A stretch of DNA of 64,000 bases, taken from JBGAPI01 sp044221335. GTDB lineage: Bacteria; Pseudomonadota; Gammaproteobacteria; Xanthomonadales; Ahniellaceae. The position numbers and the translations under genes were made by a program. Each line of letters begins with the position of its first letter. Positions within the stretch are counted from its first letter, which is position 1. The notes beneath the pieces were generated by a model. That model worked only from the letters and a program-made list of their open reading frames with translations. It was not told the origin of the DNA and searched no databases. Location: positions 96,772-160,771 of the forward strand of contig JBGAPI010000003.1 of assembly GCA_044221335.1 (NCBI GenBank), given 5' to 3'. Shown one piece after another: positions 53,569 through 62,200 of this stretch.

Positions 53569-53723
53569 CGACGTTGCGCCCTTCGGAGCATGGGCCGAAG
53601 GTCGAAGCCCCGCGTGTTGAAACGTAGCGCAGATCGTCACGAGGCCCATCGCATAGCACCGGAGCCGAACCTGCCGACGACGGTGGGCCGTCGTCGAGGC
53701 TCGCGCCGGGTTCCGAATGCTGC

Positions 53724-55982
53724 CTAGGTTTCCGCGCCGACCGGGTCGGCCGATTCGACGATCGCGAGCAGCGCCGTGCCGCTCGCGCTGAGGACTTCGC
53801 TGCCGTCGTAGCGCAGCACCGTCGTGCGCAGGTCGGCGTTGATCGACGTCGGCGTGTCGTAGGCCGAGGTCGTCGCTCGCGCCTCCGGCAGTTCGGTGAA
53901 GGTGACTTGCATCGCAGAGGCGTCGATGCTCGCGACCGCGACGCCGTGGCGGTTGCTCTGCACGTAGCGGATCGAGCCGTTCGCCGCGCGCAGCAGCTGG
54001 TCGAGCGCCGGCAGCAGCGGGCCGGCCAGCGGGGCAAGCTGCGCGCTTCCTGCTGCGGCGCTGGCGAGCAGCGCGCGAAACGAGCTCGACGAGATCGCGG
54101 GCGTCGTGAACTCGGCGACGTTGGCGTTGTGTCGCGTCGCGAAGCTCGCGTGGATGTCGCCCGACAGAATCACGACGCCCGGCACCTGGCCGAACACCTG
54201 GGTCAGGTAGGTCGACTTCTGGTTCGGGAAGCCGTCCCACTGGTCGACGTTGAGATAGAAGCGCTGGTTGAACGGAGCCGGCACGCCGAGCGCGGGTGGC
54301 GTCAGGTCGAGCACCATCGAGGTGAACGACACCGAGCTCGCGACGAGCTTCCAGCGTGCGGTCGACGCGGCGATCGCCGGACGAAGCCAGGCGTCCTGCA
54401 CGTCGCCATAGGCGAGCTGCGCGCTCGTACCCTGGGTCAGCAGCCTGTGGGTCGCATAGAGATCGAAGGTGTCCTTCACGACGAAATAGCGCGCACCGAG
54501 ATTGCCGAACAGGGTGGTCTTGCCGAGCGTGAAATAGGCGATGCCGGTATCGAGCGTCGCGATCAGCGCGTCGGACACCGGAGGTACCTGCTGAGCGGCC
54601 GGGACCTGAGCGTTGTACTGCGCGACGAGGCTGTTCAGGATGGTGGTGGCGAAATTGCCGGTCACCACCTGCTGCGCGCGAATGGCGGCCTGCGCGATCT
54701 CGAAGCCCTCGGCCTGGTAGCCCAGCGTCAGCACCGCGAGCGCGACCTGCTTGTAGCCGAGGAAGGCCGGTGCGTCGATGTTGAGGTAGGGGCTGAAGTT
54801 CGCCTTGACCGCGTCGTAGGGCACGCCGGCGAGAGCCAGCACCCGGGTCAGCGCGGCACGGTCCATCACGACCGTTCCCGGGAACGCGTCCTCGGGAATC
54901 AGGTGGTCGGGGCGGAAGGAACGGTAGTCGGTGAGGAACAGCTCGATGTCGCGGCCGAACCGGAAACTGCGAAAGATGCGCGCATTCGGGTAGGTCTGCG
55001 CGTCGGTCGTATCGAGTGACGCGGTGGTCGAACCCGCCTCGGTGTCGATCGGCGTGTATTCGAGCCAGGCGCGATCGCCATTGCGGCGGCGGGCGTCGTC
55101 GCGCTCGTCGCTGCGGCCGTCGGAATAGGTGCCGGTCGACTTCCAGCAGTCGTTCGAGAATTCGTGGTCGTCCCAGATCGAGATCACCGGGAAGCGCTGG
55201 TAGATCTGGCGCAGAACCGCATCGGAGCGGTAGGTGCGGTGCAGCTGGCGGTAGTTGTCGAGACTCTTCGCGGCAAAGAACGTGTTCGGCGCGGTACCGA
55301 GCGCGATCGCGCCGGCCTGATCGTCGAAGCGGATCGAGCGACTCGCGTTGCCGCCCTGGAAGGACGGATCGCCGGTGGTCTCGTAGATCGAGTCGCCGAG
55401 GTGGACGACGAAATCGAGGTCCTGGTCGAGCAGCGGCAGCAGCGTGTTGTAGAAGCGTCCGATGTAGTCCTGGCACGAGACGAAGGCGAACTTCACCGCG
55501 CGGGTGTCGGTGACCTCGCCCGCGGTGCGCGTGCGCCCGGTCGGCGACAGGTAGAAGTTGCCGTCGGAACGGACGTAGACGAACCGATAGAAGTAGCTGC
55601 GACCGGCATCGAGCTGGGTGACGCGGATCTTGATGCAGCCGTCGTGCGCGCCGAGTGCGCTGAACGCGCTGTCGACGACGCGGTCGGCGAATGCCGAATC
55701 GCGCGCGACCTGCAGTCGCAGGCTCGCGTCCGTCGCGCGGGCGCCGGGCTCCGCGACCCGCGCCCACAGGATCACCGAGTGCGTCCGCGGATCGCCCGAC
55801 GCGACCCCCTGCGGGAAGTACGCGTCGCCGGCGAGCGTCTGCCCGGTGGCCGGTGCCGGCGCCGGCGGCGTCACTTCCGGGCTGTTGGAGCTGCCGTGGC
55901 AGCCGGTGAGTCCGAGCGCGCTGGCGCTCGCGGCGACAGTGATGATCCGCAGCACATCGCGGCGGCTGTGGCTGGTGGTCAT
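53724..55982 (-). CDS. phoD: PhoD-family alkaline phosphatase / phosphodiesterase, Tat-exported lipoprotein
   Basis: 752 residues. Twin-arginine signal (SRRDVLRIITVAASASALGL) ending in a lipobox LTGC, so a Tat-translocated lipoprotein. The PhoD N-terminal fibronectin-like domain is followed by the metallophosphatase: FVSCQDYIGRFYN, VHLGDSIYE, ISIWDDHEFSND and VILSGDIHASF supply the Ca/Fe ligands. It is longer than B. subtilis PhoD (about 550) because of an insertion around 370-480 (VLTLGYQAEGFEIAQAAIRAQQV, then QYNAQVPAAQQ). GGGAGG lies about 8 nt before the ATG. It scavenges phosphate from esters such as teichoic acids or phospholipids. No Pho box was identified. Confidence 0.9.
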   Translation of the reverse strand: MTTSHSRRDVLRIITVAASASALGLTGCHGSSNSPEVTPPAPAPATGQTLAGDAYFPQGVASGDPRTHSVILWARVAEPGARATDASLRLQVARDSAFADRVVDSAFSALGAHDGCIKIRVTQLDAGRSYFYRFVYVRSDGNFYLSPTGRTRTAGEVTDTRAVKFAFVSCQDYIGRFYNTLLPLLDQDLDFVVHLGDSIYETTGDPSFQGGNASRSIRFDDQAGAIALGTAPNTFFAAKSLDNYRQLHRTYRSDAVLRQIYQRFPVISIWDDHEFSNDCWKSTGTYSDGRSDERDDARRRNGDRAWLEYTPIDTEAGSTTASLDTTDAQTYPNARIFRSFRFGRDIELFLTDYRSFRPDHLIPEDAFPGTVVMDRAALTRVLALAGVPYDAVKANFSPYLNIDAPAFLGYKQVALAVLTLGYQAEGFEIAQAAIRAQQVVTGNFATTILNSLVAQYNAQVPAAQQVPPVSDALIATLDTGIAYFTLGKTTLFGNLGARYFVVKDTFDLYATHRLLTQGTSAQLAYGDVQDAWLRPAIAASTARWKLVASSVSFTSMVLDLTPPALGVPAPFNQRFYLNVDQWDGFPNQKSTYLTQVFGQVPGVVILSGDIHASFATRHNANVAEFTTPAISSSSFRALLASAAAGSAQLAPLAGPLLPALDQLLRAANGSIRYVQSNRHGVAVASIDASAMQVTFTELPEARATTSAYDTPTSINADLRTTVLRYDGSEVLSASGTALLAIVESADPVGAET

Positions 55983-56076
55983 GCAGGCTCCCTCCCCAGT
56001 GAGCGGAACGAGTATGCCAGCCTGGGTTGGCGTCACGGTGACGATGAGCGCGTGCGGCGTGGCGCCGCCGGGTCCG

Positions 56077-57873
56077 TCACTCGCCGCGAGCGCCGCTCAC
56101 TCTCGCGCAGCAGATGACCTCGCCCGGATCGGTGGCGATTTCGAATGCGCCGAGGTCCTGACTGCCGTAGCGGTTGTTGTAGGTCGGCAGGTCGATGCCG
56201 CGGGCGACGCCACGGCGGTCGACGCTGCCCGACAGTGGCGCGAAGTCGATCGCCGGCGAGCCCCAGACCGGGCGCAGGTCGCCACCCGCGAGGTTGGTGA
56301 ACTGCGGGTTGGCGACGATCACGCTCGCCGGCGCGGAGAAGCCGGTCGTGTCGCTGACCAGGCTGTAGTTCACGGGCTGCGGCGAGATGCCGGTGCCGGC
56401 GGCCGCCAGCACGCGGGCTCCCGGCTGCCACAGGATGTCGTGGGACAGGGAGACGTTGCGCTGCGCGTACAGCACGGCGCTGCCGGCGAACAGGGTGCCG
56501 ATGGCATTGCCGGCGACGGTCGAGCGCAGCAGGGCGAGGGCGGGCTCGGCTGGATTGCGGGCGTAGGTCGGCGCGACCAGCTCCAGCAGGTTGGAGGCCG
56601 CGACGTTGTTGCGCAGCTCGCTGTCGGCGATCTGGAACGACAGCTCGGTCTGCGCGGTGACCTGGGTGCGCAGGAGGCTATAGCCCTGGTTGCCGAACAG
56701 GCTGGCGCGCGAGAAGGTCGCATCGATACCCTGCAGCGGGTCGGTCGTGGCCGACAGCGCGTAGAGCACGGAGCCGTGCTGGTCGAATCCGCTCGCGCTG
56801 CGCGCGACGTTGTTGCTGATGCGATTGCAGTTGAGCGTCGGCGCACAGGCGACCGCTTCGGGCAGCGTGCCGAGGTCGCGGGTGAAGGCGACGCTGGGCG
56901 CGCCGCCGCGTGTCTCCAGGTAGACCACGCCGCCGGCGAGATTGGCGCTGTTGCCGTCGATGATGCTCTCGACCAGCTCGGCACGCGAATTGACGAGGCT
57001 CAGGGCGCCGCCGAAGCCGCCGGCGTGGTTGTCGGAGATGCCGACCGGCAGCTGGGCGTCGGTGTTCCACATCAGCAGATCCCCGCCGTTCAGCAGGCTG
57101 ACGCCGCCGCCGTTGCCGCTGGCGCTGTTGCTGTAGATGGTGCCGCCGTCGCCGTAGCGGCTGCCCGTCGCGGCCCGGACCAGGCAGCGGTCGCCGTGGA
57201 TGCCGCCGCCGTCAGCCGCGCTGTTGCCGACGATCCGGCTGCGCTGGCCATAGAGGAAGACCTGGGCGAAGGGACCATGACAGAAGACGCCGCCGCCGTT
57301 GCGGCGTGCGCGATTGACCTCGACCGTGGAATCGGTGCCGATCCCCAGGGTGATGGCGCCGCTGCCGATCACCGCCACGCCGCCGCCGTCGAGCGCGCTG
57401 TTCTGGCCGACGCGCGTGTTCTCCAGGCCGACCGAACTCGACGTCAGTCCTTCGATCAGGATGCCGCCGCCGAAGTCGTTGCTGCTGCCGCCGATGATGT
57501 CGAGGTTGCGCAGGGTCACGCTGGATTCGTCGACGACGAACACCGATCCGGCCGTCGCGCCGGCACCGTCGATCAGCGTGCGGCTGCGACTGCCGGTGCC
57601 GGGCAGGGAGATGCAGCTGGAATAGCCGCCCTCGATGGTCAGCCGCGACCGGTTGCGGATCAGGATCCGCTGCCGCGTGTAGGTGCCGGTGTCGGTCACC
57701 CGGATGGTGTTGGACTCGGTGGTCGACGTCGCCGCGTTGACCGCGGCCTGGATGCTGCCGTGGGTACAGCCCTTGCCGACGCCGACCTTGAAGATCGCGG
57801 CCTGGGCCGGCAGGGCGGCGGTCGCGAGGACGAAGGCCCAGAGCAGGGCGGGCAGGGGTGACAGCGGAGACAT
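56077..57873 (-). CDS. Exported right-handed beta-helix (polymorphic outer-membrane-like) protein
   Basis: 598 residues. Signal peptide MSPLSPLPALLWAFVLATAALPAQA; then KGCTHGSIQAAVNAATSTTESNTIRV, the start of a parallel beta-helix. About ten rungs contain N-[ST]-A..[DG]GGG motifs (NSALDGGGVAVIG, NSAADGGGIHGDR, NSASGNGGGVSLLNGG, NSANLAGGVVYLE), like the GGA[I/V] and FxxN repeats of chlamydial Pmp-type adhesins. The end is the common ..NLAGGDLRPVWGSPAID block plus DLGAFEI, then VICCARVSGARGE. Unlike its neighbours, it has no DGFE tail. Surface or periplasmic; ligand unknown. Confidence 0.8.
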   Translation of the reverse strand: MSPLSPLPALLWAFVLATAALPAQAAIFKVGVGKGCTHGSIQAAVNAATSTTESNTIRVTDTGTYTRQRILIRNRSRLTIEGGYSSCISLPGTGSRSRTLIDGAGATAGSVFVVDESSVTLRNLDIIGGSSNDFGGGILIEGLTSSSVGLENTRVGQNSALDGGGVAVIGSGAITLGIGTDSTVEVNRARRNGGGVFCHGPFAQVFLYGQRSRIVGNSAADGGGIHGDRCLVRAATGSRYGDGGTIYSNSASGNGGGVSLLNGGDLLMWNTDAQLPVGISDNHAGGFGGALSLVNSRAELVESIIDGNSANLAGGVVYLETRGGAPSVAFTRDLGTLPEAVACAPTLNCNRISNNVARSASGFDQHGSVLYALSATTDPLQGIDATFSRASLFGNQGYSLLRTQVTAQTELSFQIADSELRNNVAASNLLELVAPTYARNPAEPALALLRSTVAGNAIGTLFAGSAVLYAQRNVSLSHDILWQPGARVLAAAGTGISPQPVNYSLVSDTTGFSAPASVIVANPQFTNLAGGDLRPVWGSPAIDFAPLSGSVDRRGVARGIDLPTYNNRYGSQDLGAFEIATDPGEVICCARVSGARGE

Positions 57874-58109
57874 GGCGATGCGGACCTCGGGTGGGCGCTG
57901 CGGTTGCGGCGATTCCAGAGCAAGGCGTGGTCGGCCGATGGAATGCGACATCGCTGCGGTCGATCCGCCGACGAAGCGCTTCCGGTGCGAACTCGCCGAC
58001 GGCGCGGGTTTCCGTGGCATTGCCATTGGCGCGGATCGCGGCGTGCGCATGGCCGGGCACTTCGCGGCTCGCTAGACTCGCGCCGGTATCCGTGCCTCCG
58101 GAGAACAGC

Positions 58110-58898
58110 GTGTTGTGGCAGATTTCTGAGGGCGTGCTGCTGGTCGCGGGTGTTTTCGCGTTGCTGGGCATCACCGAGCTCGGATTTCGCTACGGACGGC
58201 GTCGACGCGCCAAGGGTGGCAGCGCGGACGTCGAGCATGCCCAGGCCGTGCAGTCCTCGTTGATCAGCATCCTTGCGCTGCTGATGGGATTCACCTTCTT
58301 CATGGCGATTTCGCGCTTCGACCTGCGCAAGTCGCTGCTGGTCGAGGAGGCGAACGCCATCGGCACCGCCTACCTCCGGACGCGGGTCCTGTCCGACACG
58401 AGTGGCGAAGCCGTCCGCGGGCTGCTGCGCCGTTACGTGGACGCGAGGCTCGCGTTCGGGAATGCGGGTGCCGACCCGACTCGCGTCGCTGCCGCCGAGC
58501 AGGCGGCCGAGGCGCTCCACGTCGAGCTGTGGGACGCGGCGGTAGCCGCCGTCGCCGCCGATTCGCATTCACTCTCGACGGCGGCGTTCATGCAAGCGAT
58601 CAACGACGTGATCGACCTTCAGTCGAAACGGCGGGCCGCGTTCGAGAACCATGTTCCCGAGGCTGTGCTGGATCTGCTTCTCATGAGTTCGTTGTTCGCG
58701 CTGGGGGCCGCCGGATTCACCAGCGGTCTTGGCGCTCGGCGTCGATTCATCCCCAACGCGGCGTTGTCGGTGATCGTCGTGCTCGTTCTGGTCACGATCC
58801 TCGACGTCGACCGGCCGCGCCGGGGCCTGATCGAGGTGTCCCAGGACTGTCTCGTCCGCCTGCAGGTGCAATTGGCGGCGGACGCACCGTCGAAGTAG
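58110..58898 (+). CDS. Bestrophin-like (DUF4239-type) membrane protein
   Basis: 262 residues with four membrane helices: about 5-22, 48-68, 185-205 and 215-235. Signature AQAVQSSLISILALLMGFTFFMAISRFDLRKSLLVEEANAIGTAYLR matches the DUF4239 / bestrophin-like family (SS..GLLALLLGF.F..A..R...R...V..EANAIGT). The start is GTG with GGAG 6 nt upstream; all in-frame ATGs lie inside the second helix or later, and upstream extension loses homology. It may be an ion channel by distant similarity. It is divergent from the beta-helix gene. Confidence 0.8.
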   Translation: MLWQISEGVLLVAGVFALLGITELGFRYGRRRRAKGGSADVEHAQAVQSSLISILALLMGFTFFMAISRFDLRKSLLVEEANAIGTAYLRTRVLSDTSGEAVRGLLRRYVDARLAFGNAGADPTRVAAAEQAAEALHVELWDAAVAAVAADSHSLSTAAFMQAINDVIDLQSKRRAAFENHVPEAVLDLLLMSSLFALGAAGFTSGLGARRRFIPNAALSVIVVLVLVTILDVDRPRRGLIEVSQDCLVRLQVQLAADAPSK

Positions 58899-58956
58899 CG
58901 ACCGACCAAGCGACCGCAGAATCGCTGCGTGGCGACCCCGCCGCGCGCGAGCTTGC

Positions 58957-59042
58957 GCGGATGACGGCAGCCACGGCCTCGATCCGACGCCGGGGATCGA
59001 CTCCGCCATCGACACGACGCGGATCACGCCCGTCGCCGACCC
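58957..59042 (+). pseudogene. Fragment of a DUF11-type gene
   Basis: About 85 bp nearly identical to part of the surface-protein gene downstream (62462-62545). It encodes ADDGSHGLDPTPGIDSA, then IDTTRITPVADP, against TDDGSHGVDPTPGNNSA and TDTTPITPVADL in the intact gene. No flanking domain survives. It lies in the 386-bp gap 58899-59284, in which I see nothing else definite. Confidence 0.7.
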
Positions 59043-59284
59043 GGATGGTGGAATCATGGGGATCGCGACCTCGTGGTCTCATCCACGTCCGCCGACCCGG
59101 TCTCGGTCACGCCCGGCGCGGTGCCGCGCGAAAAAGGTTTACGCAGTAGGCCCCCGAAAAGCACTTCGGGCCAGCATCTGCGATCGGAGCGGGTGCTAGC
59201 TTCATCGGTAGCCTGTGGAGCCTTGCGTATCCTCCGCGAGTGAGCGCCCCGGCCGACACGCTTTTCACACATCCGGGAACTTCC

Positions 59285-62200
59285 ATGCGCCCATCTGCCG
59301 TACTTTTCGTGCTGGCCCTGACCGCCGCTCAGGCTTCGTTCGCCGCTGACGAGACCCAGGCCGACAGCAATGCCGGCGCACCGACGAAGGACGGCAATCG
59401 CGCTCCGATCGCGTTGCAGTTGCGACGGGCCGGCAGCACCAACATCGACCTCTCGAAGCTGCCGCTGGTCGTCGAGCGCAAGGAGCGGCCGGAGCGCGAG
59501 GAGCCGGAGATCGAGCCGATCGAATTGCCCTCCGTCTTGCCGCACCCGCCCGCCGGGCCGATACCGGCTCCCCGGGGGCCGATGCCTGCGCCGATCGCCT
59601 CCTTCGACGGCCTTGACTTCGCGACCTTCGGAGCTGGCCATCCGCCGGACACCAACGGAGACGTCGGACCGAATCACTTCATCCAGACGGTGAACACGGC
59701 GATCGGCATCTATCGCAAGTCGGATGGCGTCCGCCTGGCCGGCTTCACCTTCAATACCTTCATGTCGCAGGGCAACTTCGGCAACCTCTGCGACACCAAC
59801 AATTTCGGCGATCCGGTGGTGCTCTACGACACCTTCGAGGACCGCTGGATCATCAGCGACTTCGCCTTCTCGCTCGATGCCTCCTCCAACGTGATCAACC
59901 CGCCGGGCAACTTCGAATGCATCGCCGTCTCCAAGACCGGCGATCCCGTGAGCGGCGGCTGGAACTTCTACTCGATCAACACCACCGGTGGTCTCGGCGA
60001 CTATCCCAAGCTCGGCGTGTGGCCGGACGGGATCTACATGTCGGTCAACATGTTCGCCTATGCGGCCGGCGGCTCATTCCAGGGCGTGCGAGTCTTCGCG
60101 TTCAACAAGGCCCAGATGTACGCCGGCGTGGCCAACGCCCAGGTCGTGCAGTTCAACGCGCCGACGTCGGAATTCACCTTGATTCCGGGCAACGCACGCC
60201 TGCAGGCCGGCACGCCGCCGCCCGGGCGGCCGAACTATTTCGTGTCGACCAGCGCTTTCCTGAACGCGCTGTCGATCTACAAGTTCCACGTCGACTGGAA
60301 CCGCACCTCGCTGTCGACCTTCACCGGCCCCGACCTGCCGCTGGCGGCCACCAGTTGGCCCAACGCGACGGTGCCGCAGGCGCCATCGCTGGGCGGCAAC
60401 TCGCTGGACACGCTCGGCACGCGCGCCATGGTGCAGAACCAGTACACCAATATCGGCGGCGTCGAGTCTTTGTGGCTCACCCACACGGTCCGCAGGGGCG
60501 ACACCACCGGATTCGCCGCACCGCGCTGGTATCAGGTCGACGTCACCGGTGGAGCCGTAGCCGCCAGCCTGCCGCAGGCCGCGACCTGGGATCCGGACGC
60601 GGCGAATGTGATCTACCGCTTCATTCCCAGCCTCGCCGTGGATCGCGCCGGAAACATGGCGCTGGGCTACAGCACCTCCAACTCGACCAGCAAGCCGGCG
60701 ATCAAGTACGCCGGCCGCTTCGCCTCCGACCCGGTCAATACGCTGGGTCAGAGCGAACAGGTGCTGATCCAGGGTACCGGCACCCAGACCGGCAACTGCG
60801 GCGGATCGGCCTGCACGCGCTGGGGCGACTATGCGGCCATGAGCCTGGACCCGGACGGCTGCACCTTCTGGCTCACCAGCATGTACTACGCGGTCGACGG
60901 ACTGAACGATCTGACCCGTATCGGCAGTTTCAAATTCCCGGCCCCCACCTGCACGCCACTCGGCGGCGGCGGCACCGTCAGCGGTACCGTTACTGCGACC
61001 GTCGGCGGCGCTCCGCTCAGCGGTGCCACGGTCACCTTGGGCTCGCGAACCGCCACCACGAATGGCGCTGGCGTCTACTCCTTCAGCGGCATTCCAGCGG
61101 GCACGTACGCAAGCGTCGCCGCCAGCGCGCCGGGCTATGTCTCGAGCAGCGCGAGCAACGTCGTGGTCACCGACGCCGCGACGACAACGAACAATTTCAG
61201 TCTCGGCACCGCCGTGGTGAACGCCTGCCCGGTCGACACGACGCAGGCCGATTTCCAGACCGGAACCCTGACCAGTGTCGACGTGCTTGCGAGCCCTGAC
61301 AACGTCCTGCTGCTCAACGCGGCAACCATCGATCAGTCGAACACGGCGGGCACGACCACCGGCACGAGTTTTTCCACCACCAGTTGGGGCGGACAGACGT
61401 TCATTCCGGCGGTGACGGGCCAGCTCACCCAGGCTGACGTGCAGCTGTTCTGCTCGGGCTGCACCGGCACCACACCGAATCTGACGCTCTCGGTCCGCGC
61501 GACCAGCGGTGGCCTGCCCACCGGTTCCGACCTCGCGAGCGCGACCCTCACCGGCTTTTCAAGCGGCGCCGGCACGTACTACTCGATCTTCTTCGCGTCG
61601 CCGGCAACCCTGACGTCCGGTACGCAATACGCGCTGATCCTGCGCCCGGCGGCCAACCCCTCGGTGGGTGGCTACTTCTGGATTCGCTCCAGCCCCAGTA
61701 CGTATGCCAACGGCCAACGCGTGATTTCCACGGACAATGGCCTCACCTTCACGGCCGACTCGACCCGGGACTTCAACTTCAAGGCCTACATGAAGACCGG
61801 GTTTGCCGCCTCGGGCAATCTGCAGTCGTCCGCGAGAGACAGCAACCCTGGCGCCGGCTTCAGCCCGACCTGGACCACGCTGTCGTGGACGGCGACGACG
61901 CCGGCAAACACTGCGCTCAGGTTCCAGGTGGCCGCGAGCAACTCGCAATTCGGCCCGTTCAACTTCGTCGGGCCGGATGGGACCGCCGCTACCTTCTTCA
62001 CCACCAGCGGAGCTTCGCTGACCCAGTTCAACGGCTTCCGCTACTTGCAATACAAGGCGCTGCTGTCGACCACCGACTCGACCGCCACGCCGACACTGGC
62101 GGACGTCACGACCTGCTATTCCGTGCTTGGACCGCCGGAGCTGTCGATCACCGTGTCGGATGGCGGAGCGTCCGTGGTGCCGGGCGGCGTCGTGTCTTAC